NCBI GenBank assembly: GCA_044374195.1
Contig: JBILOY010000001.1
Coordinates: forward strand, 177,979-241,978
Source of the DNA: CAIKZY01 sp044374195
GTDB lineage: Bacteria > Actinomycetota > Actinomycetes > S36-B12
Direction of reading: 5' to 3'
DNA length: 64,000 nucleotides
Below the pieces are notes generated by a model. It was not told the origin of the DNA, made no database searches, and saw nothing but the letters and a program-made list of their open reading frames with translations. Every line of letters begins with the position of its first letter. The stretch's first letter is position 1. Made by a program: the position numbers and the translations under genes. Shown here one piece after another: positions 25,214-33,207 of the stretch.

Positions 25214-25651
25214 ATGCGCAATACTCCTCCAATGAAACTCACTCCTCATAAGACGCGACGCATCATCGCCGCGGCTGTCCTGTGCGCCACTCCCCTCGTG
25301 TTCGCCGCGTGCGGCGGCTCTGATTCCGCCGTCCCGAATCTCAAGGGAACCTGGACGGGCACCTACGAATTCCCCACCAACGACAAGACCATCGAGACGT
25401 CATCGCTGACCATCGAGATCACCAAGCAGGAAGGCCCGTTCTTGTGGGGCACTGAAAGCTGGGAAAACGATGGCAAAAAGCTGTCTGCAGACCTGCTCGG
25501 CTCGCTGTCCAGCGACAACAGCTCAGTGATTCTCTCCGAGGTCGGCGGCTTCTATTCTGGCAATGTCGGAGACAACTCGATGCGCCTGCGTTTCGTGCGT
25601 ACCGCGGATCCGGCCACCGCATTCGTCGTCACGGTCACCCGCGGTAGCTAA
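25214..25651 (+). CDS. small lipoprotein, uncharacterised
   Basis: A 145-residue exported protein. A basic N-terminus, a hydrophobic core and the lipobox FAAC-G point to a lipid-anchored protein on the outer face of the membrane. The mature part (about 115 residues, GTWTGTYEFPTNDKTIE and SLTIEITKQEGPFLWG) looks like an all-beta, possibly lipocalin- or avidin-like barrel, which is a guess from the alternating pattern. An in-frame ATG at 25232 is an equally good start, as neither has a clear ribosome site. It is divergent from the adenosine kinase gene with a 21-bp gap. Confidence 0.7.
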   Translation: MRNTPPMKLTPHKTRRIIAAAVLCATPLVFAACGGSDSAVPNLKGTWTGTYEFPTNDKTIETSSLTIEITKQEGPFLWGTESWENDGKKLSADLLGSLSSDNSSVILSEVGGFYSGNVGDNSMRLRFVRTADPATAFVVTVTRGS

Positions 25652-25670
25652 CCACATGAATAGCAGGCCA

Positions 25671-25699
25671 TTGCACTGAGAAACGATGATGGCTAAAGT
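25671..25699 (+). promoter_or_regulatory. promoter of alpha/beta hydrolase gene
   Basis: TTGCAC (25671-25676), a 17-bp spacer and TAAAGT (25694-25699). This is one of the few places in the window with both hexamers at ideal spacing. Transcription would start about 25706. Confidence 0.5.
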
Positions 25700-25711
25700 T
25701 CCAAGCACGGG

Positions 25712-27348
25712 GTGCGGTGCACGAAAAGTGCGCGTTTCCCTTCTAGAAGGGGGATCACAATTACCCGCCAGCGCTTGATCATCATTCCCTCATTCGCCAT
25801 CACGGCCGTGATAGCTCTCGGTCTGGGCCTACTGCCTGCCAGCTCCGCTGCAGCGCCCATGGTCAACGCGACGTTCACCCCAAAGCTTGCGTACGTCACC
25901 TGCCCGGCTGGGGAGGATCTGCCACCCCGGACCAAGTGCGCCAAGCTCACCGTGCCACTGGACTGGCAAACCCCAAACGATGGGCGCACGATCCAGATCG
26001 CCATGAGGGTCACCACGCCTTCGCGCGGCGCGGGAAAGCTCGGACTCACGTGGAACCCCGGTGGCCCCGGTGGCTCAGCGGTCGACATGCACGCGTGGGT
26101 CTACTCCCTCCTGCCCGACTCCATCCGCGACCGCTTCGACGTAGTCAGTTGGGATCCACGGGGCGTGGCAAAAAGTGAGCCCAATCTCAAAGAGTGCGTC
26201 CCGGTGAACGTGATGCCACCGGACACGGGCCCGGTTGACTGGGATGCCTACTGGGAAAAGGCCGCAACCCTCGAGGGTGCGGCGTCGGCTGCCTGCTTCG
26301 CGGCCAACCCCAATGCGGCTCCCTACCTCGGAACCTGGCAGGTGGTGCGCGACATGGATGCTATGCGAGCCGCCCTGGGCTATCCCCGCTGGAACTACTG
26401 GGGCATCAGCTATGGCACCCGCCTCGGCAACGCCTATGCACGCACATTCCCTGACAAGGTACGCGCCCTGATAGAAGACGCCAGCTTTATGGCTAACGAA
26501 AGCATCGCGCGATTTGGCGCAACCACGCCGGCCGGCAATTACGCCGCCATGCAGGTCTATGCCTCGCTGGTTGGCAAGGGGCAGGCCTACAAGATTCGAG
26601 CCATCGATGCATACCTCGATGATTTCGTGATAGAGATCAGTGACGGGGTGGTCCTCACTCGCTGGAATTTCTTTGGAACACTCAATGACCTCGCGCGAAA
26701 TCAGTCCCAATACCCAGTTATGCGAGATCTTGTAAACAGCCTGTATGACTATGTAACAAAATCCGAGCGGCCAAATAATGGGGGTCAGGTGGCGGACCTT
26801 GACCTTGACCTTGACGATTTGGATCCGAACCCCGACGACGAAGTTGTTATTCCGGACCCCGACAGCGACAGTTTCATCATCAAGTTCGTGACGTGCGCGG
26901 ACATGGCGGATCGCCCCACGACGGCAGACCTGGCAAGGATGTCGAGGGACGCTGAGCAGAACTACGGCACCTCCTACGGCCATGTCGGTCGCGCGTCCAT
27001 GTGCCTAGGTCTCCCCTCCGGTTATTCCCCGCCGTCATCACCGGCCGACACCACGATCGCCCTGCCTAATGCGCCGCTCTTCTTGTTGGCTCTGGGGATG
27101 CTGCGACACCGTGGATCTGGGGACGTAGCCTGGCCAACACCTTCGCGAAGTCGCGCACGATGACCTTCGAAAGCACGACGCACGGGATCCTTGTCGGGCC
27201 CTCTTCGTGCATGAACAACGTCGTGGAGAAGTACCTGTTAACCCTGCGACTTCCACGAGCCGACGTCTATTGCCCCTACGTGCCCACCGAGCCTGCCCCA
27301 CAGGTCAAAGAGTCCTCGCGGGGTCATCAGCCAGGGGGAAAGCGCTAA
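25712..27348 (+). pseudogene. secreted alpha/beta hydrolase (TAP-like C-terminus), frameshifted
   Basis: An exported serine hydrolase of the tripeptidyl-peptidase/proteinase family. The signal peptide is about IIIPSFAITAVIALGLG, NPGGPGGSAVD forms the oxyanion region and GISYGTR carries the nucleophile Ser. The first frame ends at 27163. The end of the family (DAATPWIWGRSLA, then STTHG with the catalytic His) continues in the next frame to 27348. One G appears to be missing in the run at 27094-27097. The best ribosome site (AGAAGGGGG) precedes an ATT at 25760, not an ATG. The ATG at 25712 would put an unlikely basic tail before the signal peptide. An Asp-rich insert (DLDLDLDDLDPNPDDE) sits near residue 370. 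This is probably a decaying gene; a sequencing error at the G-run is the alternative. Confidence 0.75.
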
Positions 27349-27494
27349 GTCAACTTGTGATCCTGCGTGACAGTTGAGATGTCTCTATCGCCAAAGGATC
27401 CCACGGGCGAGGCTGGCGCAACCGTAAGGGTTTCGGCGCGATTGACTTTCGACTTCGTCAACAAGGACGGCCGCTTTCAGCGGCTCCACTCATG

Positions 27495-27526
27495 CGAAAG
27501 GCCCGCCGGTAACGGCGGGCCTTTCG
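27495..27526. terminator. terminator between hydrolase remnant and erpA
   Basis: A 14-bp perfect stem CGAAAGGCCCGCCG (27495-27508), loop GTAA, complement 27513-27526. It lies just past the erpA stop on the minus strand and also faces the hydrolase transcript. Confidence 0.85.
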
Positions 27527-27539
27527 ACTAGGTCGTGGA

Positions 27540-27905
27540 CTAGCTGAACGAGTCACCGCAGGCGCACGAGCCGCCCGCATTCGGGTTGTCGATGGTGAAG
27601 CCCTGCTTCTCGATGGTGTCAACGAAATCGACAGTGGCGCCGTTGAGGTACGGGGCGCTCATGCGGTCAGTGACGACCGAAACGCCGCCGAAGTCCTTCG
27701 AGACGTCGCCATCGAGGCTGCGGTCATCAAAGAAGAGCTGGTAACGCAGACCCGAGCAGCCACCGGGCTGCACGGCAACGCGCAATGCGAGGTCATCGCG
27801 ACCCTCGGACTCGAGAAGCGCCTTGACCTTGGAGGCCGCGGTCTCGGTGAGAACAATGCCGTCGGCGGTGACGATTTCGACGGGCACAGCGGTTTCAGTC
27901 GACAT
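27540..27905 (-). CDS. erpA: A-type iron-sulfur cluster insertion protein
   Basis: A 121-residue HesB/IscA/ErpA protein. The three cluster-binding Cys are in GGCSGLRY and the C-terminal CACG. It carries Fe-S clusters to apo-enzymes; NadA, divergently encoded next door, is a 4Fe-4S enzyme and a likely client. The ATG at 27905 has AAAGG 8 nt upstream; an in-frame ATG at 27920 is less well placed. The gene symbol follows the family; IscA-type naming would be equally fair. Confidence 0.88.
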   Translation of the reverse strand: MSTETAVPVEIVTADGIVLTETAASKVKALLESEGRDDLALRVAVQPGGCSGLRYQLFFDDRSLDGDVSKDFGGVSVVTDRMSAPYLNGATVDFVDTIEKQGFTIDNPNAGGSCACGDSFS

Positions 27906-27921
27906 GGTGTGGCCTTTCAAG

Positions 27922-27935
27922 TGAGGTAAGCCTTA
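27922..27935. promoter_or_regulatory. DtxR/IdeR-like iron box (candidate)
   Basis: Read on the minus strand the site is TAAGGCTTACCTCA, matching 11 of 14 positions of the TTAGGCTAACCTAA core of IdeR/DtxR operators known from actinobacteria. It sits between divergent erpA and the nadA leader, both iron-sulfur genes. Confidence 0.35.
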
Positions 27936-27961
27936 TCTGCAGTCTATGTCAGGAGTAACAC

Positions 27962-28039
27962 ATGCGCCTAGTGGCGTATTCCCGTGTCCGGGGATGCGAA
28001 CGGCCGACGCCGCCGGCATGGGCCACAATGAGGCCGTGA
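27962..28039 (+). CDS. 25-codon leader ORF translationally coupled to nadA
   Basis: ATG at 27962 has a textbook AGGAG (27951-27955) with a 6-nt gap. The peptide is MRLVAYSRVRGCERP and ten more residues. Its TGA (28037-28039) overlaps the nadA GTG (28036-28038) as GTGA. No membrane or signal character. It probably exists to deliver ribosomes to nadA or to sense something during its own translation. Confidence 0.5.
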   Translation: MRLVAYSRVRGCERPTPPAWATMRP

Positions 28040-29205
28040 GCTCACAGGTGGATCCACAGCCGACCCCGCTGGCGCTACTGCTGCTCGGGCGCGCCGCCGA
28101 CGCGTCCAGTGAGCTTGGCGTCGAATGCCCGGGCGCCCTGCCCCCTGCCTCAGACCCCGATCTCGTGGAGCGCGCCCAGCGCGCCAAGGCCGCCCTCGGC
28201 GATCGGGTGTACATCCTCGGTCACCATTACCAGCGCGATGAGGTCATCGCCTTCGCCGATGTGACAGGCGATTCCTTCAAGCTCGCCCAGCAAGCTGCCG
28301 CGCACCCGAAAGCAGAGTTCATCGTGTTCTGCGGCGTGCACTTCATGGCCGAGAGCGCCGACATCTTGACCGACGACAGCCAGGCCGTGATCCTCCCCGA
28401 CCTCGCTGCCGGCTGCTCCATGGCCGACATGGCGGCCATCGATCAGGTCGAACAGTGCTGGCGTGATCTTGAGGCGGCCGGTGTTGCAGGCGTCACGATT
28501 CCGATCACGTACATGAATTCCACCGCCGCGATCAAGGCCTTCACCGGACGACATGGCGGCACGATCTGCACCTCGAGCAACGCAAAAGCCTCCCTGGAGT
28601 GGGCCTACGCCCGTGGCGAGAAGGTGCTGTTCATGCCCGATCAGCATCTTGGCCGCAACACCGCGGTGCGCGATCTCGGATTGTCACTGAGCGACTGCGT
28701 CGTCTACAACCCGCGCCGACCCAATGGCGGCCTGACGGTCGAGCAGATGCGCGATGCGCGAATGATCCTGTGGCTCGGTCACTGCTCGGTGCACGGTCGC
28801 TTCACTGCAGAGTGCGTCGATGAGGTGCGAGAGCGAGTACCTGGCGTCAGTGTGATCGTGCATCCGGAATGCTCGTACGAGGTTGTCGAAAAGGCTGACT
28901 TCGTCGGTTCCACGGAGCGCATCATCGCGATGATCGATGCGGCTCCGGCCGGCAGCAAGTGGGCTGTCGGCACCGAGCTCAACCTCGTCAAGCGACTTGC
29001 CATGCGCAACCCCGACAAGGAGATCGTCTACCTCGATCGCACCGTCTGCTTCTGCTCGACCATGAATCGCATTGACCTGCCCCACCTAGTTTGGACTCTC
29101 GAGAACTTGGCCTCGGGCACCGTGATCAACCGCATCGAAGTAGATGCCGAAACCCAGGAATGGGCTCGGATCGCCCTCGACCGCATGTTGAGCCTTGCCG
29201 ATTAG
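28036..29205 (+). CDS. nadA: quinolinate synthase
   Basis: Condenses iminoaspartate with dihydroxyacetone phosphate to quinolinate for NAD; a 4Fe-4S enzyme of 389 residues. The cluster Cys are in FCGVHFM, WLGHCSVHG and the C-terminal CFCSTMN region. Substrate motifs LGHHYQRDEVI, MNSTAAIKAF, CTSSNA and MPDQHLG are complete. The GTG at 28036 is favoured by its overlap with the leader ORF; in-frame ATGs at 28018 and 27946 have no ribosome site. No nadB or nadC follows in this window. Confidence 0.93.
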   Translation: MSSQVDPQPTPLALLLLGRAADASSELGVECPGALPPASDPDLVERAQRAKAALGDRVYILGHHYQRDEVIAFADVTGDSFKLAQQAAAHPKAEFIVFCGVHFMAESADILTDDSQAVILPDLAAGCSMADMAAIDQVEQCWRDLEAAGVAGVTIPITYMNSTAAIKAFTGRHGGTICTSSNAKASLEWAYARGEKVLFMPDQHLGRNTAVRDLGLSLSDCVVYNPRRPNGGLTVEQMRDARMILWLGHCSVHGRFTAECVDEVRERVPGVSVIVHPECSYEVVEKADFVGSTERIIAMIDAAPAGSKWAVGTELNLVKRLAMRNPDKEIVYLDRTVCFCSTMNRIDLPHLVWTLENLASGTVINRIEVDAETQEWARIALDRMLSLAD

Positions 29206-29223
29206 CTGAGGCGGCCAGCCCAT

Positions 29224-29229
29224 TAGGCT
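29224..29229 (+). promoter_or_regulatory. -10 box of DUF3043 gene
   Basis: TAGGCT, 6 nt before the ATG at 29236. A C-rich gap with no Shine-Dalgarno supports leaderless translation. Confidence 0.55.
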
Positions 29230-29235
29230 TCCCCC

Positions 29236-29841
29236 ATGTTCGGACGAGGCAAGAGCAACGAGACACCGGCTTCCACGCCTGCGGCGGAGGAGACCCACTC
29301 CGGCACCAAGGGGCGAGCAACCCCGTCGCGCAAGGACGCCCAGCGCGCGCGCAAGCAGTTCTTGAAGACTCCGAATGACCCCAAGGCCGCCAAGGCCGCA
29401 GCACGCGAGGCCGACCGCGCCTCGAAGGCGCGAGCCCGCGAGGGCATGGCCGCCGGCGAGGAGAAGTACCTGCCGGCACGCGATCGTGGCGCCGCCAAGG
29501 CCTTCACACGCGACTTCGTCGACGCTCGCTTCACCCTTGCCGAGTACTTCATCTTCATCGCTGTCGCGGTTCTGCTGCTCGGCTTCATCGAGAATCAGGT
29601 GCTGTCGACACTGATCTCGACCGGCTTCTTCGCGATCACGGCGCTCATCGCAATTGACTCGATCATCTTGGTCATCCAGCTGAACAAGCGCGCCAAGGAA
29701 GCATTCCCGAATGATGCCGAGCGCAAGGGCATCACCCTGTATGCACTTCTTCGCACCCTGCAGCTGCGTCGCCTGCGACTTCCGCCGCCCCGCGTACGTC
29801 GCGGTGGAAAGCCCGTCACCCCCAAGGGCAGCAAGAAGTAA
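29236..29841 (+). CDS. DUF3043 membrane protein
   Basis: A 201-residue actinobacterial protein of unknown function. Residues 1-95 are charged and Lys/Ala/Arg-rich (KDAQRARKQFLKTPNDPKAAKAAAREADRA broken into helices). Two membrane segments follow near residues 100-145, and then a basic tail (LRTLQLRRLRLPPPRVRRGG). The conserved YLPARDRGAAKAFTRDFVDAR before the first membrane helix is the family signature. The tail may contact membrane lipid or nucleic acid. It sits 30 bp after nadA with its own promoter. Confidence 0.8.
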   Translation: MFGRGKSNETPASTPAAEETHSGTKGRATPSRKDAQRARKQFLKTPNDPKAAKAAAREADRASKARAREGMAAGEEKYLPARDRGAAKAFTRDFVDARFTLAEYFIFIAVAVLLLGFIENQVLSTLISTGFFAITALIAIDSIILVIQLNKRAKEAFPNDAERKGITLYALLRTLQLRRLRLPPPRVRRGGKPVTPKGSKK

Positions 29842-30045
29842 CTAGCTAGAGGAAAGTCCCATCGGGCCGTACACCAGTCGGTCGCCCTCAAGCAGGCTGA
29901 CGGAGTCAGCACCCGAGGCCAGCAGTGTTGACCAGCTCTCGCCCATCCACGCCTCGGCATCTGCCTGGGTCGGAAATTCGGTGCGAGCTTCGGCAATATT
30001 GACGTCGGTGCCATCGAGCGCGTGGCAAATCCAGATGAAACTCAT
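29842..30045 (-). CDS. conserved small actinobacterial protein
   Basis: A 67-residue soluble protein: MSFIWICHALDGTDV, then EFPTQADAEAWMGESWSTLLASG and SVSLLEGDRLVYGPMGL. The aromatic DAEAWMGESW core recurs, from memory, in many actinobacterial proteins of about 65 residues with no known function. GGAAGG lies a few bases before the ATG at 30045. Its stop abuts the end of the DUF3043 gene without overlap. Confidence 0.65.
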   Translation of the reverse strand: MSFIWICHALDGTDVNIAEARTEFPTQADAEAWMGESWSTLLASGADSVSLLEGDRLVYGPMGLSSS

Positions 30046-30089
30046 CACTTCCTTCCGTCCTGCCACCTGACAGGCCCAAGACCACTGTA

Positions 30090-30225
30090 GGGTTCGACTA
30101 CAACTGAATCGACGTATTCGAGATCCAGGGAAAGTCCGGTGTGATTCCGGCGCTGTCCCGCAACCGTGATCCCTCACTGAGGGCGAGTCGGAGCACCTGG
30201 CGAGTACGAGCGGCTCTATCCGTCG
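30090..30225 (+). ncRNA. cobalamin (adenosylcobalamin-type) riboswitch aptamer
   Basis: The conserved core is present in order: AGGGAAAGTCCGGTGTGATT (30127-30146), TCCGGCGCTGTCCCGCAACC and, after a variable arm, GAGTCGGAGCACCTGGCG, the counterpart of the AGxCAGGAxACCTGCC element. It lies in the 257-bp leader of a B12 uptake and salvage operon. High B12 should switch expression off. Edges are approximate. Confidence 0.9.
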
Positions 30226-30285
30226 AGGTAACGGGACGAGTCAGGTCTTTCCTGAATTGTCCCTCCGTGCATTCGTGCCGGGGGG

Positions 30286-30345
30286 ATTCTGCTTTCTCAG
30301 GATTCCTGCTGGTTCACGAACCGCTCATTGAGGAAAGCAGGAATC
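30286..30345 (+). promoter_or_regulatory. expression-platform hairpin masking the first ribosome site of the B12 operon
   Basis: TGAGGAAAGCAGGAATC (30329-30345) contains the CAGGA ribosome site for the ATG at 30348. Two upstream arms can pair with it: GATTCCTGCT (30301-30310, perfect over 10 bp) and ATTCTGCTTTCTCA (30286-30299, two bulges). Alternative pairing of this kind suggests translational control. Confidence 0.6.
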
Positions 30346-30347
30346 AC

Positions 30348-31409
30348 ATGTCACGCAGTACCCGCATCATCGCCGCCGGCGCTGCACTCGCGCTCGCCGC
30401 ACTCGGCCTCGCCTCGCCGGCGAGCGCAGCAACCACAACCGGCCTGTACGGCTCCGCGGATCCGACCTACGACGGTGTCTATCGACAGTCACTCGCCATC
30501 GTCGGGCTCACCTCGAACGGCATCAAGCCGTCGCCGGCCGCGATCAGCTGGTTGATCAGCCAGCAGTGCAAGGACGGCAGCTTCCAGCAATTCCGCTCAG
30601 ATCTCACCAAGCCCTGCGACCCAGTCGATGCAGCCAACGGCAAGGGCCCCGATTCCAACGCGACATCCCTCGCATTGCTCGCACTGATGTCGATCGACAA
30701 TACGAACCTCGCACCGCAGCCACTGGTGACCAAGGCAGTGATGGCAGCGGACGCCGCCGGCCTGTGGCTCAAGAAGAGCCAGCTCCCCGACGGCGGCTGG
30801 CCGTACTACGCGGGCTCACCCTCTGACTCAAGCTCCACCGGTCTTGCTCTCGCTGCACTCGGCACCCAGGCACCGAATCGCCTGCAGCCGAATCTCGTCA
30901 AGGGCAGCAAGTTCCTTGCTTCGCTCATCACCGCGTGCGGCACGCCTGACGGTGGCGCACTCATGTACCAGATGGGCAGTAAGCCCGACGGGCTCTCGAG
31001 TGCCCAAGGCCTCTACGGACTCGTCGGCACGGCACCGGTGCAGGCCGCACGCAAGATCGGTCCGGCACCGAGGTGCGCAGGCAAGCCGGCCACCAAGATC
31101 GCGAGTTACCTATCGTCGAAGTTGTCGAGCGCGGGCACGTTGGCATCATCGTTCGGTGATGGACCCGACTACACGGCTACGGCCACGGCGGTTGTCGATC
31201 TGGCTGCAGCCGGCGTCGGAAAGGCAGCGGTCATGAAGGCGACCACTGCACTCAAGAGCAACGCCGTCGCGTACGCAACGCCCAGCGCAGGCGCGAATCC
31301 GGCAGCACTCGGTCTGCTTCTGTCGGTAGCCAAGGCGACTGGCTCGAACCCCAAGGCATTCGGTGGCGTGAACCTGATCGCAACGCTTCAGAACAGCGAG
31401 CAGAAGTAA
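30348..31409 (+). CDS. secreted alpha/alpha-toroid protein, probable B12-binding (transcobalamin-like)
   Basis: A 353-residue exported protein with a signal peptide ending SPASA-A. The body is a series of helical repeats with the prenyltransferase/squalene-cyclase toroid pattern, for example AAISWLISQQCKDGSF, AGLWLKKSQLPDGGWPYY and SSTGLALAALG. It lacks the DxDD or QW-rich cyclase active site, so it is not an enzyme of that type. Eukaryotic transcobalamin and intrinsic factor use this same toroid to hold B12. Being the first gene after a B12 riboswitch and heading an ECF transport operon, a B12- or corrinoid-capturing role is the best inference. There is no C-terminal membrane anchor; the next gene product may anchor it. 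Confidence 0.7.
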   Translation: MSRSTRIIAAGAALALAALGLASPASAATTTGLYGSADPTYDGVYRQSLAIVGLTSNGIKPSPAAISWLISQQCKDGSFQQFRSDLTKPCDPVDAANGKGPDSNATSLALLALMSIDNTNLAPQPLVTKAVMAADAAGLWLKKSQLPDGGWPYYAGSPSDSSSTGLALAALGTQAPNRLQPNLVKGSKFLASLITACGTPDGGALMYQMGSKPDGLSSAQGLYGLVGTAPVQAARKIGPAPRCAGKPATKIASYLSSKLSSAGTLASSFGDGPDYTATATAVVDLAAAGVGKAAVMKATTALKSNAVAYATPSAGANPAALGLLLSVAKATGSNPKAFGGVNLIATLQNSEQK

Positions 31410-32071
31410 TGCGCGCGGCCCGTGCGCTGGCAGCGTTCATCGGCATCGCTATCTTGGCGATGACGTCGATCGCGCCTGCCGCACGGGCCGAGACCGCCTA
31501 CCGCTACTGGACCTACTGGCAGGGCAACGCTGGTTCATGGCAGTTCGCCACCCAAGGCTCAGCCACGAGCAACCCTCTCGACGGAGCCGTCGAAGGCTGG
31601 CGCTTCGCTATCACCGGTGCTGCCGGCGGCCCCGAGGGCCAGCCATCGCTGAACCCGACCACCGCATTCGCCGACCTGTGCGGTTCGACTCCCCCGATCA
31701 GCGGCAAGAAGCGCATCGCCCTGATCGTCGACCCTGGTTACGCATCTGAGGCGCCCGAGGGCGAAGAGCCGACCTCCGCATTGAGCACCTGCGTGGTCGC
31801 CGATGCAGACGCAAGTGGGTACGACATCCTGCGTTCTCAGCTACCTGTCCGGGTCGAAGGTGGCCTGGTCTGCGGAATCGGCAACTACCCGGCGTTTGAG
31901 TGCACGCCTGTCATCGAGGTAAACGAGCAGGCGGCGAGACCACCCGGTCAAGCTGTCAATGAACGCCCGAGCAAGGACGCCCTGAATTCCTTCGGCTCAA
32001 TCTCGCTCACTGTTCTCGTCGCGATCTTCGGTATCGGCCTGGCCATCGCCTTGTGGTGGAGGCGTAAGTGA
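31409..32071 (+). CDS. SCO2322-family secreted membrane-anchored protein
   Basis: A 220-residue protein with a signal peptide (ending ARA-E), an extracellular domain starting YRYWTYWQGNAGSWQFAT and a C-terminal membrane helix followed by WWRRK. The YRYW..W and VEGWRFA blocks are the SCO2322 family signature; in Streptomyces this gene also stands before ECF transporter genes. Cys pairs (DLCG, STCV, LVCG, FECT) could form two disulfides outside the cell. It likely docks the toroid protein on the transporter; this is inference. Its ATG overlaps the upstream stop by 1 bp. Confidence 0.7.
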   Translation: MRAARALAAFIGIAILAMTSIAPAARAETAYRYWTYWQGNAGSWQFATQGSATSNPLDGAVEGWRFAITGAAGGPEGQPSLNPTTAFADLCGSTPPISGKKRIALIVDPGYASEAPEGEEPTSALSTCVVADADASGYDILRSQLPVRVEGGLVCGIGNYPAFECTPVIEVNEQAARPPGQAVNERPSKDALNSFGSISLTVLVAIFGIGLAIALWWRRK

Positions 32072-33207
32072 TAGATCAGCGAATCGCACTGGGTGCCGCG
32101 GCCATCCCACGGTGGTTACACCCTGGCGCGTGGTGGGCGTGGGCACTGGGTCTGGCTGCCGCTGCAAGCCGCACCACTAATCCGCTGCTGCTGATCTTGA
32201 TCGTGTGCTGCGCGGCGATTGTCGTGTCGGCGCGCAAGCCCGATGCACCCTGGGCACGTTCATTCGCGTTCTTCCTGCGTCTTGGCGTGTTCATCATCAT
32301 CGTGCGCGTGCTGGCGCAGGTGCTGTTCGGCGCGTCGTTGGGCACCACTGTGCTTCTTGATGCTCCGGGCATTGCGTTGCCTGACTGGTTCGCCGGCGTG
32401 CGGCTCGGCGGCACGATCACCCTCGAGAGTCTTCTCTTCGCCCTATTCGACGGAATGCGTCTTGCGACGATCATCGCCTGCGTTGGCGCCGCTAATTCCC
32501 TCGCTTCGCCAAGCCGACTTCTCAAATCGGTGCCGGCTGCTCTCTATGAAGTTGGCGTGAGTGTCGTGGTCGCACTGACCTTCGCGCCGCAACTCGTGAG
32601 TGACATCTCGCGCGTGCGCACCGCGCGTCGACTGCGTGGCCGCACCACGCACGGCGTGCGGGCCATTGCCGGTTCAACTGTTCCGGTGTTCGAAGGCGCA
32701 CTCGAGCGATCCGTAATGCTCGCCGCGGCGATGGACTCACGCGGTTACGGGCGCACTGCGGGAATCAGCGCTCCCGCTCGAAGGCTTGCCTCCGCTTTCT
32801 TGCTCGCCGGCTTAGTAGCCGCGTGCATCGGTACCTATGCAATCGTGGCAGCCGGGTCCCCCGCACTTCTCGGACTTCCCCTGCTGGCAGCCGGCATCGT
32901 GGTGAGCGTCCTCGGAATCACGATGGCCGCACGTCGTTCAGTGCGCACGCGTTATCGCCCCGATCCGTGGTGGCTGGCCGAATGGCTCGTGGCAGCGGCA
33001 GGGCTTATCGCCGCAGCAGTATTCGCCTGGGCTGCCTGGTCTCATCTGGCCGGCATCACGACCCCGACCGACCCGGCTCAGTGGCCGCTGCTCCCCCTCG
33101 CACCGGTGCTCGCCCTGGCAATTGCCTGCACCCCTGCTCTCACTGCACCACGCCTGCCTCAAGCACTACGTCCCGTCCACCGACGCGAAAAGGCGGCGAT
33201 CGCATGA
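32068..33207 (+). CDS. ECF transporter transmembrane (T) component
   Basis: A 379-residue EcfT. N-terminal membrane helices, then the coupling helices with the ATPase-binding motifs: TARRLRG near residue 190 and MDSRGYGR near residue 225, matching the two Ala/Ser-Arg motifs of the family. Additional membrane segments at the C-terminus, beyond the usual size of about 265 residues, form an extension ending in a basic tail. It couples ATP hydrolysis to tilting of the S component. It starts with a GTG overlapping the upstream stop (GTGA). Confidence 0.85.
   Translation: MIDQRIALGAAAIPRWLHPGAWWAWALGLAAAASRTTNPLLLILIVCCAAIVVSARKPDAPWARSFAFFLRLGVFIIIVRVLAQVLFGASLGTTVLLDAPGIALPDWFAGVRLGGTITLESLLFALFDGMRLATIIACVGAANSLASPSRLLKSVPAALYEVGVSVVVALTFAPQLVSDISRVRTARRLRGRTTHGVRAIAGSTVPVFEGALERSVMLAAAMDSRGYGRTAGISAPARRLASAFLLAGLVAACIGTYAIVAAGSPALLGLPLLAAGIVVSVLGITMAARRSVRTRYRPDPWWLAEWLVAAAGLIAAAVFAWAAWSHLAGITTPTDPAQWPLLPLAPVLALAIACTPALTAPRLPQALRPVHRREKAAIA

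Noticed and set aside
30141..30347. 69-residue N-terminal extension of the toroid protein reaching into the riboswitch
   Set aside because: The extension is the aptamer itself; the ATG at 30348 has a ribosome site and begins a clean signal peptide.
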